Shown piece by piece: positions 35,648 to 48,493 of a DNA stretch of 64,000 nt. Within the stretch, counting starts at the first letter, position 1. Each line of letters starts with the position of its first letter. The stretch is taken from positions 1,805,501 through 1,869,500 of the forward strand of contig NC_091668.1 of assembly GCF_042453785.1 (NCBI RefSeq). Direction: 5' to 3'. The position numbers were made by a program, and so were the translations under genes. This DNA is from Malus domestica. Lineage: Eukaryota > Streptophyta > Magnoliopsida > Rosales > Rosaceae. The notes beneath the pieces were generated by a model. That model did not search any database. It was not told the origin of the DNA and worked only from the letters and a program-made list of their open reading frames with translations.

Positions 35648-37760
35648 ATACATGAAAAACAATTTACTTACAAAATATAGGAAATGTCATTTACTGAAAA
35701 ATTTAACAAACATATCGACAAATTAATTTACATATTTTTAAATTTTTTGTCATGATATATATTATTAATATGTATATATACGTTATTAATATTTATAATA
35801 TGAATTTCCATATGGGGTTTCATTGTTCATCATGATTAGGGTGTTGTGACATAAATTGTAAATATCTTGTGATATATAATAGGTCACTTATTTGTCTATG
35901 TGTAGTTTATTTTAAATTTGGATTGCTTTTATTTGGATGTTTAACATTAGGTGGGTTTTTTAAGAAACATGAGTTGCAAGAGTCTATATCTAAAGAGCCG
36001 TAAGTAAAAATATTAGCTTTGTGTATCAAAATAATTTTCTTATTTTTCATAAGAATATGTATTTTAGCGTGTACAAACATGAGCTTAATTTATTGCTTAG
36101 TAACATCTGGTATATGCAATGGTATTGTAGACATCGAAATTTCGATAAATAAATGTTGACCGATAAATCAAAGTTTCAACGCTCATGTATTACATAAATT
36201 TTACACGTAGCGTGTGTCTAAACAAAAAATCGAGAATCATCGGAAAAGTCATCAAACAAGACACGTGTCAACACCTGGCAGAAACGACTTATTTCATCTG
36301 GAATATTATATTCAAAATTAGGCCTTGGAAAATTCTATAAATAGAAGCCAATTTCATTCATTTCATTGGACCAATTCATATTACACCTTGAAGCTCTGAA
36401 GCTCTGAAACTCCGAAGCTCTCAAGCATTCAGGTTCCCGAAGAATCAAGAAAGCCTTCTTCGTTCTTCGTTCATAGTTCTTCCAAGATCAAGCCTCGACG
36501 ACCCTTGGATCAACAATCATCCACCTTCAAGATCAAATCCCGACGGCCCATTTGAAGAACTTCCACCAATTCAAGATCAAGCCCCAAAGGCCTTTGAATA
36601 ACTTCCACCAATGCAAGATCAAGCCCCGACAGCCCTTGAAGAAAGTGTTCATCGTTCATCATCCGTTCATCCCGAAGAATCAAGAAAGCCTTCTTCGTTC
36701 TTCGTTCATCGTTCTTCCAAGATCAAGCCCCGACGGCCCTTGGATCAACAATCATCCACCTTCAAGATCAAGCACCGACGACCCCTTTGAAGAACTTCCA
36801 CCAATTCAAGATCAAGCCCCAAAGGCCATTGAAGAACTTCCACCAATTCAAGATCAAACCCCGACGGCCCTTGAAGAAAGTGTTAATCGTTCATCGTCCG
36901 TTCATCCTAAGATCAAGCCCCAACGACCATTTGGATCAACAACGTCGACAAATCCACACATCCAACTGTCCTTCAAGATCAAAGCCCAAAAGCCCTTGAA
37001 GGTTCGTTCATCACCGTTATTCAAGATCAAGCCCAAAAGCCCTTGAAGATCCGTCAATCATTGTTCTTCAAGATCAAGCCCAAAAGCCCCTTGAAGATCC
37101 GTTCATCACCGTTATTCAAGATCAAGCCTCAACGGCCCTTGAAGAAATGCTAATCCTTAAGATCAAGCCCCAATGGATCCTTGAAGATTCGCTCAAATCC
37201 ACCTTCAAGATCAAGCCCACGGCCCTTGAAGAACGTTCATCCTTAGATCAAGCCCAACGACCCTTTGGATCAATCGCACATCCACAAATCAACACCTTAC
37301 GGAGATCGAATCAGATGATCAAATTTGAGAGAGATTGTAACCCAAAATCATCAAATACAAATATTATTTTGTGCACGTTGTTCTTGTCTCTTTCTTTTCA
37401 GGAATTTTTCGTGTTCACAGGTATAAGGTCTCATTGAAGAGGAAAAGGTTGATTCCTTCAACGCTCCATTCTATGTCCCAAGTGAAGCGGAACTAAAATT
37501 GGAGTTAGAAAAAAAAAAAAAAAAGGGATCATTTACAATGGACAGCCTTGAAGCCTTTGAAATTGATTGGGATGGTGGTGCAGAAATATTTGGCGCATCT
37601 AGTAGGCAAAGAGTGGCCAAAACCGTAAGAGCTGTGGTTGAGTCCATAATCTCATTTTGAAAAAGATATCATGAATGATCTATTTCATTTCACTTATCAA
37701 AAACTCAAACCAAGGTCATCAATTTGGTTTTTTTCAGTCATTAGAAGGGACTGGATTCTT
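35648..37760 (+). pseudogene. 5'-truncated SABATH methyltransferase pseudogene
   Basis: 35648-36125 matches the second intron of the SABATH gene at 42579-45126, and about 37425-37760 matches its third exon (ATTGAAGAGGAAAAGGTTGA, GAAATTGATTGGGATGGTGG). Exons 1 and 2 are absent. The exon 3 acceptor reads ATAAGGTCTC instead of ATAGGGTCTC. An A homopolymer of about 17 (37508-37525) and a deletion near 37650 (TCCATAATCTCATTTTGA) shift the frame. A solo LTR interrupts the intron part. Confidence 0.88.
36126..37419 (+). mobile_element. Solo LTR with an internal array of about 40-bp repeats
   Basis: TGTAGACATCGAAATTTC at the start and GTGTTCACA at the end give TG...CA ends, and the 5-bp duplication GGTAT flanks it (36121-36125 and 37420-37424). 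TATA-like CTATAAATAG is at about 36337. From 36470 to 37270 a phrase around TTCAAGATCAAGCCC plus CGACGGCCCTTGAAGAA repeats some 15 times with variation. No internal coding region or second LTR is present. Confidence 0.85.
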
Positions 37761-40168
37761 ATCTTCGTTCACAAATTAAGGATCTTGTCTCATTGTCATT
37801 TTCATAGTTATGTTGTTGGTTTGCCTTTTCACCAAAAAGGAAAAAAAGAGACGTGCTTATTAGCTTTTGATATGATTTATGTGAACAATCGGGAATATAT
37901 ATATGTGGCCATCTATTATTACTTCTATTGGTTATATCCATCTGCTCAATTATTATTTGATAATCATGTGAACGAAACATGTGTCTGTTTATTACGATAA
38001 GTTAAATATTTAGTTAGTTGTTTAATCAACCAACTAATCACACAACTAACCCTTTATTTTTGTCATGCCAAATTTACGAATCAACAATTCACAATCATTA
38101 TGTTTTTAGCAAAATTCAGTAGAGTCCTTGGTAGAGACTCTAGATTCATCAGGTCTGTTCTTAAGGGTTCTACACCATTAGTTAGGTGGTTAGTTAAAAT
38201 GATTGTACAAGTCGGCAATTAATTAGTAAGTTTGTTAGTGTTTGGTTAGAGTTAGGATTTTTGTTATAAAAACAGAATTGTTAATCATTCTGTAAAAGTG
38301 AATACAAGTCTCATATTTCTATCTCTAAATTCTCTCGTTCATCTTTCTCTCTGTTACGTTTTCTTCTTCATTTTCTCTTGAATTCTCAAATATTTTCAAT
38401 GTAGTTAACATCTGTGACTTTCCATTCAAGGCATGGTGGGACTATTAATATGTTTTGTAGCTTAATTATCTATTTAAACAAGCATCTCTACCGCTTGGGC
38501 TTTTGATGGCAACACCATGATGGCGTTTTAGTGCCAAAATATAGGCTTCTTAGGTCATCTCCAACCGAATGAGTTATGTTTAGCCTTGTCCAAAGTTATA
38601 GCCATGTAAAAAATTATTTTTAAATGAACAATGTCAGACCATATTTATATACCATTTTCAACTGAAGACGCTATTTTTTAGCATCCTCAATAATTTATTA
38701 TCTTTAAGTTTGTTCTTTAACTTTATTGGTTCATTGAATTAAACTATCATATTAAAATAAGTTTATCCAGACATATTTTGAGTGTTAATTGTTGTTAAAT
38801 GAATAAGGTTATCCAGACATATTTTGAGTGCCTTTTGAAAAAATAATTGAAATTTTTAAATTTAGATTATTGGAAGAGGTAAGAGAGAGGTGTGTATGGA
38901 AAAGAGTGTTTGAGATGAATGGAATGTGAAGAATTAGCTTAAAATAAGGTAAGATGGTATGGAAGGATTAAAAAGAGGTGAGAAATTGTGTAAAAATGAC
39001 TTAGATATTTATAGAAAAAATTAGAATTTTTAATATTTTTTTTTAAATTTCGTCCTTTAGAGATAAAAAGAAAACACCAGCAAACGGGCTGCCAGGCAAG
39101 CTCAATATGCATAGCCCGATGGCCAAAAGGCTCTAATTTGGCTTGGTGGGAGCCACTTGGTCATGTCAAACCCTTCCACAAATCAATAATATCATAATCC
39201 ACCATCAAGAAATTTTGGTTCTCTTTTCTCAATTTATACAGTAAAGGATTCTAGATTTGAGAATTTGAAGACTAGAAGTTGACACATATCAAGGGCATTT
39301 TTCGAATCATCATGTATTTGGCTGAGATTGTTAAATTATAGGGAACTTTAACGGAAAGCTCTTGATACTGTTCATTTTAACGAAAAATCACAATTTTACA
39401 CTAAAATGTCAATCATGGTACTATTCACTTTACACTTTATTTTGTCCTTATCGTTAAAACTCAAAGTTTTCAAGTCATTTTCATTAGTTTTCCTTAAATT
39501 ATATGCTCAATTTAGCTTTGCACGTGCCTATCTTTTCTAACTCTCTGAAATTTGTCATCATTTTTCTCATCAAATAATTCAAAGTCAACTTTTTTTTTTG
39601 TCAACTAAAAGCAGGAGCCTTTATTAAACACATAACAAAAATTCACAAATTACTGACCCACAGATAAAATATACAAACAAAAAAGAACCAGCTCAAAAAC
39701 ATAGAAAAAGCCCAACCCCAAACCAGAAAAAACCAAGAACAACCTAGATCTATGCTGCAGCCGTTTCCACACCAGAAAATCCCATCCAGCAGCCCGCTTC
39801 CACGCTTCCGACAAAGCATCCCCACTTCAGTCGCCTCTATCAGCTGAGAACAGCTCTTCAATCGCAATCACAAGCTGGACAAAAACTAGCAATGAAGCCT
39901 GTGGAGATACATATGCAAACGCTGCCAAAGGCAGAGAGAGAAGGTGGTGGTGTAGATAACACTCGAACTAGTAAGAACACCAAAATTCGATATACTGACT
40001 TGATAAATTGCGACGAATTGTGATGAAAAGTGTCTACAAATCGAATTGGAAATGACCAAAAAAAAAAAAAGAATGCCAAAGAATTGTGGAGAATGGACTA
40101 TAAAGGAATTGGTAGGAAAGGGAAAATGCAATCACAAAGGGAAAAAACAGAACGAACAAAGAAGAAAC
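37761..40168. other. Spacer with SABATH 3' flank and mobile-element debris
   Basis: 37761-38003 and 38488-38555 match the 3' flank of the SABATH gene at 54389-55669. About 480 bp between them are foreign and include a possible LTR (38157-38412, ending GTAGTTAACA). The MITE of 10873-11030 recurs inverted at about 39345-39497. At 39589-39880 a T run followed by AAAGCAGGAGCCTTTATTAA resembles the poly(A) end of a minus-strand retrotransposon. No intact gene. Confidence 0.45.
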
Positions 40169-40307
40169 TGTTAGAGTATAGGGTGTAAGATTGAGACACT
40201 TGTCATAATCCTATTATATTAGTTAGTTAGTTAGATGTTTCTCTAGCTACTATATAAGTCTAACCTCATGTAATTACTCGGTTAAGAAGAAATACATAGA
40301 ACTTCTA

Positions 40308-40338
<31 letters not shown>

Positions 40339-40425
40339 TAAAACCTTCTATTGTTCTTCCTTCAATATACAAGATTATTGTGTATGAATGATTAATCGAC
40401 ATAGCTTAACATGGTATCAATCACC
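40169..40425 (+). mobile_element. Ty1/copia-type LTR with primer-binding site
   Basis: A 243-bp LTR (40169-40411) starts TGTTAGAGTATAGGG and ends AGCTTAACA. TGGTATCAATCACC follows directly, the copia-type primer-binding site. It has a TATA-like ACTATATAAG, CT-rich leader sequence, and no downstream coding region, so this is a truncated element. Confidence 0.75.
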
Positions 40426-40848
40426 ATTGTAGCTTACGCTTGAAGCTTCGATCCTTTAAAATTCTTTAAAATTAAATTCTAATTAAATACACCTGGAATG
40501 TTATAATTTTTTTTAAAATTCTAATTGTATACACTCATATTTCTAAAGATTTTAATAAATTATCTTAAAATCCTGATTGAATTTCAGAGAATCACTTAAA
40601 ATCCTCATTGAATACCTCTACAAGAATTAAAATCCTTCAAAATCTCAATTGAATACACCCTTTATAGTATGTAAATTTTACATTTCCAAATAATTTTATT
40701 GTTCTTTCTAAAAAAAAATTATTGTTGCATTATTATTTTTTATAGGTCGTTTATTTTTATGGATTCCTGACACACCCCGTCCCGAAGGAGGGCGTGCTGG
40801 CCGTCACGTGAGAGTGACGTAACCATTTACACAGTTCGGAAGAAACAA

Positions 40849-41302
40849 TGTAACCACGCCTTCCTCCGCAGAGATATTGTCCGCTTTGTGGTGGAACCCG
40901 GCGCACCGGTCCGACCCCACTCACGGGTTTGTTTTTGCAAGCCGCAGCTCCAAAACGCGTCTCTGAAGAGTACATGCGAGCGAATACATATAAGGCCCAA
41001 GGACAGCCCTCACGTCGTCGATGTGGGATACTACAATCCACCCCCCTTAGGGAGACCGACGTCCTCGTCGGCACACCGAACGGCCGTGAGTCTGGCTCTG
41101 ATACCAAACAATGTAACCACGCCTTCCTCCGCAGAGATATTGTCCGCTTTGTGGTGGAACCCGGCGCACCGGTCCGACCCCACTCACGGGTTTGTTTTTG
41201 CAAGCCGCAGCTCCAAAACGCGTCTCTGAAGAGTACATGCGAGCGAATACATATAAGGCCCAAGGACAGCCCTCACGTCGTCGATGTGGGATACTACAAT
41301 CC
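40849..41302 (-). mobile_element. TRIM element with a 71-bp internal region
   Basis: Two direct repeats of about 192 bp (40849-41040 and 41112-41302) share CCGCAGAGATATTGTCCGCT and AAAACGCGTCTCTGAAGAGT. Read on the minus strand, TTTGGTATCAGAGCC (Met-tRNA primer-binding site) lies next to one repeat, and a polypurine tract AAGGGGGG lies just before the other. A 71-bp middle is left for everything between the LTRs. The phrase GATATTGTCCGCTTTG and AAAACGCGTCT also occur in Cassandra-type TRIM LTRs as I recall them, but no 5S-rRNA-like body was confirmed here. Confidence 0.85.
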
Positions 41303-41333
41303 TGTTTCCACTCATTTAATATTAAGCATTTAC

Positions 41334-41522
41334 GCCCATTTAGTATTATGGTCTGGTGATATTCCTCTTTACTTGGAAATGAGAGGTCTTAAGTTTGAAT
41401 CTCGTGGATGACGAATTCGATACCAAATTAGGCTACCCATTGTGTGGCTTAGTCGAACTACCGCTCCCCCTAGTGTAAAAATATCGATGTACTAAGAAAT
41501 ATATATATATATATATATATTC
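41334..41522 (+). mobile_element. SINE with target duplication AGCATTTAC
   Basis: Contains TGAGAGGTCTTAAGTTTGAA (B-box-like GTTTGAATCTC), then GATACCAAATTAGGCTACCC, and ends in GTACTAAGAAA plus a TA run (41501-41520). It is flanked by AGCATTTAC at 41325-41333 and 41523-41531. It split a SABATH 5' flank that is continuous near 52810-52840. Confidence 0.75.
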
Positions 41523-42578
41523 AGCATTTACAATTTCTTGTAACTGTTAAACATGTTGCATATTATATGGGACAATAAATGAGTTTATTGTTTTTATTTA
41601 TTCATTAATTGTATTAATCAGTCAGTTTATGTAACTGTATCATTGTATGATTACAGAGATTCTGGTCTTTACAATTGAGATTGGAAGTTTCGAGTTCAAG
41701 GGAAAAAAATTAAGTCCAATATTCCAAGCTTATTGTTCTGTTTATTAGTTAATTAAATTGCCGATTCTCCGTGGTGATTGTTGAGATTTTTGTTAAGAAA
41801 TAACGATAGCTATTTTATTATAGTATTAGCTTTAATACAAATATCAAAGAAGATATTCGAGATTTTTATAATTATTAGTTATTAAATTGCTGATTCGCTG
41901 TGTTAATTGTTGAGATATTTTTAGAAGCAACGATGCCGATTTTATCATAATACTAAGCATTAATGAAAATATCAAAGAAGACATTCAAGATTTTTATAAT
42001 TATTATCTTTGTTTATTTAGAAAAAAAAAGGGAATATTTTGTCTAAAAAGATCACCATTTAAATTTTTCCTGAGCTTCAGAAACCTCACAACCGGCTCTG
42101 CATTCTAAATTTCTTATAACATATCCTTAATTCTATTTACGATCAGCTGATTCTATTATACAGGTAAATACGTATAGATAGAGTTAATTAAGGACTTTCA
42201 CTATTTTGGGGATTGAAATAGATAAGGTAGAGTTTTGTCTGGCTGTTGGCCTTAGGTTTTATTAACGTTAGGTTAGAATGCATGCATGTGGTCCCACAGG
42301 TGACACATGGCATAATATAGTACGTACGTAATATTAATTATTACGTTTTGTGTGAAATATAGAAGATATTCATTTTCTTTCCCTTCACGCTTGCCTCTTC
42401 GATCTTTACCAGTTGTTAAGATAAGTAAGGTTATAAGCCTCACCATCACGACCACTTTGGTGAGCAACAATATTCTTCGAAACGGAGTCTGTATATCCAC
42501 CACCAACATCACTTCAAGGTTTCATAAGTAACAAATTATAGGCATACATCGATCTCTAGACTGTTGAGAGAGAGAGAG

Positions 42579-45126
42579 ATGGAGGTGCTGCAAATACTTC
42601 ACATGAACAAAGGCAATGACGAGACTAGTTATGCTCAAAACTCTAAAGTTCAGGTACACATTATTTTTTACTTTCAACAACAACATCATCCAATGATAAC
42701 GAAGGACATTAAGCGAACAGAACTAGCCAAAATCAACTAATATTGTTTTTTTTTTACATGGATCTCGATTGATTAATCTAATTATTTTTTTTTTGTAGAG
42801 AAAAATATTATCCGTCGTAAAGCCAATAATTGATGAAGCTGTACAAAAAATGTTGTGCTCAAATATAGCACCAATTGGGAGCATGGGAATAGCTGATTTG
42901 GGTTGCTCATCTGGACCAAACACCTTACTACTCATCTCTGAAATAATTGATGCCATACATGCCACAAGTAGCTGCTCAACATCATCCACAGAGTTTAGAG
43001 TGTTTCTAAACGACCTCTTTAGCAACGACTTCAACACCATTTTTATGTCACTCCCGGCATTCTACAACCAACTGAAGGAAGAAAAAGGTGCTGGATTCGG
43101 GTCTTTCTTTATCTCCGCCGTGCCAGGCTCGTTTTACGGCAGATTGTTTCCAGCCAAGAGTTTGCATTTCGTGCACTCTTCTTCTAGTCTTCATTGGCTC
43201 TCTCAAGTCCCTCCTGGCCTGGATTGCCAGGCAGCTGGCAAAGCATTGAACAAAGGAAAGATTTACATTTCTAAAACCAGCCCTCAATGCGTTTTGGAAG
43301 CATATTCACTTCAATTTCACAAGGACTTTTTGCTATTTCTCAAGTCCAGGGCTGAAGAAATAGTAGGTGGAGGACGAATGGTGTTCTCACTCATAGGCAG
43401 GTCGTCCTCTGACCCATCAACTCAAGAGAGTTGCTACCAATGGGAACTCCTAGCTCATGCATTAATGAGCATGGTTTCAGAGGTAAATACATAGATAAAT
43501 ATGCAATATTTAGTTTTAAGTTTCTGTTATAGTTCTCTTCATCTCCTAAGAAAAATTTTCTTCGTAATTCAACTTTTTTACTACAAATTTACTGTTATTG
43601 AGAAACAATAATTCCAAGAATCAAACCTTCGAAGAAATGACCTATCAACTATTTAAGTATAACAATTGAGTTTACATTTTTTTTCTTCTTCTTTAAAATG
43701 ATATTCAAGTCTTTGTTTTTATTATGAATGGAGTTTTATAGACTAACTTATGAAGAATCCGTTTTTTCTCTATTAATTTTCATAAGTAATGCTAAATATA
43801 TAACTTTAGTCTATGAAATTCAAATTTTTCTAATTAAAACCCAATGAAGTTTATTTTCTTGACTACAACTCAATGACTAGAATTCACCCAACCATTTTAC
43901 CAAATTAAGCTCGTGTGTCATATCTTTTGGGTTCCCACAAGTACCCTCAACTATGTCAGTATTGCACTTTGTATGTTGATGTAGGAATAAAATGGAAAGA
44001 GGTTTTATTGCTTGTAACGTGTATTGTTGGCATTTGAATTGTATTGATGTAGGAATTAACTTGGAAGTTTTTGTCTCCACAATAAATTTCAGACTCATCT
44101 ATTGGTTAAAAAAATTCTTATTTAAAAAAAATTAAAAGACAATGCCTAATACATGATTCTATAAAACAAATTATGTGTATTATTTTCGGTTAAGAATATC
44201 ACTGTACCTACTAAGTAATAACAGAATTAATGTACCTACATGTAAATATAAATATATTAATTAAGCACATATCTCTAACACCAATAAAAGTGCCTAATAT
44301 ATGTAGTAATACATTTACCTACAAAATATAAGAATGTTATTTGACTAAATATTAAACTAACGAATCTACAAAATATAGGTAAATTAATTTACAATTTTTT
44401 TTTCAGAATATATATTACTACTGGGTATATACATCTATATTGTTCATATATAATACGAATTTCCATGTAGGGTTCATTGTGTCATCAATGATTAGTGTGT
44501 GTTGTGGCATAAATTGGAAATATTTGTGATAATATGTCATTTATTTGTCTACATGGCAGCTTATTTGAAATTTGGATTTTATTCAGATGTTTAAAATTAC
44601 ATGGTTTTTTGTTTAAAAAACATGAGTTGCAAGGGTTTTATCCCTAAACAACTTAAGTAAATGTATCAGTTTTTATGTGTCCAAATAATTTTCTTATTTT
44701 TCCTAAGCATATATATTTTAGTGTGTACAAACACTAGCTTAATTTGTTGCCTACTAACATATGGTATATGCAATGGTATAGGGTCTCGTTGAAGAGGAAA
44801 AGGTTGATTCATTCAACGCTCCGTACTATGCCCCAAGTGAAGAGGAACTGAAATTTGAGTTAGGAAAAGAAGGATCATTTACAATAGACCGCCTTGAAGC
44901 CTTTGAAATTGATTGGGATGGTGGTGCAGAAATATCTGCCGTAGCTAGTGGGCAGCGAGTGGCCAAGACCGTAAGAGCTGTGGTTGAGTCGATGATCGAA
45001 TCTCACTTCGGAAAAGATATCATGGACGATCTATTTCGTAGGTACTCTGAGCTCGTCGCCGATCACTTGTCAAAATCCAGAACCAAGCACATCAATTTGG
45101 TTGTTTCAGTCATTAGAAATGACTGA
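42579..45126 (+). CDS. SABATH carboxyl methyltransferase, jasmonate methyltransferase-like (gene 1)
   Basis: Exons 42579-42653, 42799-43482 and 44782-45126 give 367 residues. SABATH enzymes use S-adenosylmethionine to methylate carboxyl groups of small acids such as jasmonate, salicylate or benzoate. The SAM-binding motif DLGCSSGPNT is at residues 58-67. Other family marks are LHMNKGN near the N-terminus, LNDLFSNDFN, SAVPGSFYGRLFP, VHSSSSLHWLSQVP, ISKTSP, GGGRMVFSLIGR and the C-terminal SHFGKDIMDDLF. The set SSSSLHWLSQVP plus SCYQWELLAHALMSM is closest to jasmonate methyltransferase among family members I remember, so that substrate is a reasonable guess only. The segment after WDGGAE is about 15 residues shorter than in Arabidopsis JMT. 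Intron 2 is 1299 bp, against 108 bp in gene 2. Confidence 0.9.
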
Positions 45127-48100
45127 ATTTTCTTATCTTCCCCATCTCTTTTTTATTTTTTCACAAATTAAAGGTTAGTTTGGTATTGCTATGCTTTTTT
45201 AAAAACTTGCTTCTACTCTTATGTGAGAATAAACTACTGCAAAATAAAGTTGTTTAGTGTTTAATAAGTTTTTCTTATGAAAGTGATTTTATTAAATAAA
45301 AAAAAACAGCGTATAACTGTTTGGTAAACTTTTTATATAAAACTACTGCGATTATGTGTTGGATGCGATAATAATAATTTACTAGCCTTTCTGCACGCGC
45401 TTATGGGGGTGCAAAAGGCCTTTTTTACATCACGGATCGCTACGCACGGTGTGTACAGTTATTTTTTCTTTTTACATTGGTTCACGTATAAAGACATTCT
45501 TACAGTTACAATGTGCTAAGCGCGATGTACAATGTTTAGTTTTAATATTTGTATTGTCAAGAGACATTCTTTTATTTTATTTTATTTTTGGCTAAAAATT
45601 TGTATGAACTTTTGCACTGTTAGATAAATTAAGATACTGCAAACCTCTCAACTTAAAAGGAGAAAAGCACAAAAATGAAAGGAAGCTAAACATAATGTTC
45701 CTGATCAATCTCCCATATAAAAAATGCCACAAAAAATGAAACTTTATGTCCACATGATAGCAAAAAAAAGTCACATATGAATATGCCATTTAAATTGTCC
45801 TCAAACTGAGTAAATAAACCACACAGAGAAAGTTAACCCTCTGTCTAAAAAAAAATATCACAATAAAATTACAAACTTGAAGTCCGAACTAGTCACCAAC
45901 ATATACAAACATATCTAATAATAAAATTAATAATATTTTAAAATTATTTCTCGCATTCCTCAAAACTAAAGAAAAATCGTATCAACAATAAATTTAAATA
46001 ACATAATAAAAATGTTAGCTATGTTATAAATTTTGTATTTAAGTGTGAATCTGTAAATCCTATATTAGATTTGATTCTAGTTATTCTTTCCTATTAGAAC
46101 TTGTATTTCTTGGAGAAGAATGATTATTCCCTCCCTTATTACTATAAACAAAGGCATTGCGTAGAGGAATATCATATCCTCTACACAACCCTACAAACAC
46201 ATCTCTCTCTACTCTCTTTGTCGTGCGCTTCCTCTCTCCCTGTCAGATAATATAAGCCAAAACAAGCTAAAAAGGAGAAAAATCTAATTTTAATCACAAC
46301 AAATATAATCATATCGTGCTTGCAAGAGGATGTTTTTTTTAACTAGATAATATAAGCCAAAACAAGCTAAAAAGAAGAAAAATCTAATTTTAATCACGGC
46401 AAATATAATCATATCGTGCTTGCAAGAGGATCTTTTTTTTTTTAACTATGGCCCCTAAAGATATCTTGCGTTAGTTATTCTTTATTGCATTTTGAAAAGA
46501 CATGTTTAATGTATCAGCAAGCGATAAACTTTTTCTTTATGATGCAAGTCCTAAAAATTTGTCATGTTTCACGTACGTAAAGTAATGGTTTATGTTACAA
46601 ATTAATTTTAAATGTGCTTGTATAAGTGGATAGCTTAACTTTTCATTTATTTTTTCCGTCATAAGACAAATTACAAAAACAAAAAGAAGATGATTACCGC
46701 ATCATATTAAGTATAAATTCAAAAAAGTCGCGTTCCTAAATTAGATTGATACGAAATATCTTTATACACAACATTTCTTCATTTCTTGTGAAGACTCATT
46801 GGTTGTAGAAAAACCAACATCCACATACATGCTAGTCAAGGCATGTTTCTCCTCTCCCTTGAAGCTGCCTGTGCAAAGTATTACTCCATCGTATATTTTC
46901 TTCCCTGAAACCATCTCTATTCCAAGCATTAATAAACCAAACTTGTGATAATTCCAATTTCTGAGTGGTAGCAATTTGAAACAAAGGGCAACCAAAGAAT
47001 GCTATAGCAATGCGGATCACTTCAGTTGAAGTAAGGTTGGACTAAGGACATTAATCCTGCACGCATCAGTTACATTTAAAATAAACCAAATTTGTGATAA
47101 TTCCAATTTCTGAGTGGTAGCAATTTGAAACAAAGGGCAACCAAAGTATGCTATAGCAATGAGGATCACTTCGGTTGAAGCAAGGTGGGACTAAGGACTA
47201 TTAATCCCTGCAAGCATCATCAGTTACATTTAAAATAAAGTTGACTTTTAATTAATATATATACATTGAAAATAGAATTAGTGTCATTTTGTATCCGATA
47301 CAATACCTTAATAAAATTAAACCGTAAATAATATAAAAATACATATTAGTGTACTTTGAAAACTTGATAGCCATATCTACGTCACTCAAGATTAATGAGT
47401 ACATCCACCTTGCATTACATAAGTAATCAATATAAAATGGAAACCATCATATTAAAATGGACAGTGAAACTAAAATCCCCCACCTAGAACAGGAAGCTGA
47501 AAATCCACCCACCCTTTAAATTCTGCAAAAATGAGTAACCATTATTTAACAAATAAATTAGTATATAAAAAAGAAGTTAATAGAAAGGCAACCTATTGTA
47601 AATACAATCAGAATGACTGCACCAAAGCCTATTAAACCAAAAGGAAATGAGGAGAATGTAGACCAAATGAATAGGACTCTGTTTTGGAAACTCATGATAC
47701 TAGGGTTTCAAATAGGGAATCTTAACGAAACACTTCTGGTACTTCTTGCCTCGTACATCAAAGAAGACCAAATAAAATGGTGCAAAATATACTTTTTCCG
47801 TATTTTCCTTGTGAAACCAACTTCAAAACTAATTATACAAATTAAAAAATTTCAAACATTCAATTACCAAGAAGGCTAGAAACCAAAAATGAAAATTTTA
47901 TTAAATTAATTAAAATAAACTCACTGGCAGAATGAACATAAAAATGAAAATTTCTGCTAAATTAATTAAAATAAACCAATGCACATGGGGAACATAAACA
48001 ACCTTTTGAATTAATCTAAAAGCACCACAATCTCAAATTAGCTCTTAAGATATTGTCTTCCCTGTCATTTTCTTAGTTATGTTGTTGGTTTGCCTTTTCA

Positions 48101-48493
48101 CCAAAAAGGAATAAACGTAGAGATTTGAATATTAACTTTTTTTATGATTCAAGTAAGCAATCTAAATATATATGTGGGCATCTACTATTGCTTCTAATTA
48201 GTTGTATTCATGTCGTCAATTATTGAAGAGGCTTTTGGTACACGATACATTTGATAACCATGTCAATGGAATATGAGTCTGTTTATTATGATGTTGGGTT
48301 GTTCTTTATATTACCGATTAATTTTATAATGGAACCTCAACTTCTTCATTCCTTACCAATTACGTTGGATATTTGCATATAAATTTGTTGCTGTGAGGTG
48401 ATGACACGTAAACTAATATATTTACTAACATATTCTTTAATATGATGAGGGCCGACATATAATGGTACATATTCATCTTTATTAAAATGTATT
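45127..48493. other. Repeat-rich spacer interrupting the SABATH 3' flank
   Basis: The 3' flank known from the other SABATH copies stops near 45175 and resumes near 48045 (GTCATTTTCTTAGTTATGTT), so about 2.87 kb look inserted. Within it, a segment of about 95 bp is duplicated at 46246-46436 (AATATAAGCCAAAACAAGCT) and one of about 150 bp at 46929-47218 (GTGATAATTCCAATTTCTGA). A minus-strand ORF at 46762-46995 is not recognised. No other gene is visible. Confidence 0.5.

Noticed and set aside
36552-37046. Repetitive ORF of 164 codons (FHQFKIKPQRPL units)
   Set aside because: It is an open frame through the repeat array of a solo LTR; other frames are open as well.
38157-38412. Possible solo LTR (TGTTCTTAAGGG to GTAGTTAACA)
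   Set aside because: No matching target duplication and no primer-binding site; left as debris in the spacer description.
40757-41411. Overlapping ORFs of 113-168 codons on both strands
   Set aside because: They cover the two LTRs of a TRIM element and repeat themselves; no protein family recognised.
46762-46995. Minus-strand ORF of 77 codons
   Set aside because: It overlaps a segment duplicated at 47082-47218, has no recognised motif, and two frames are equally open.
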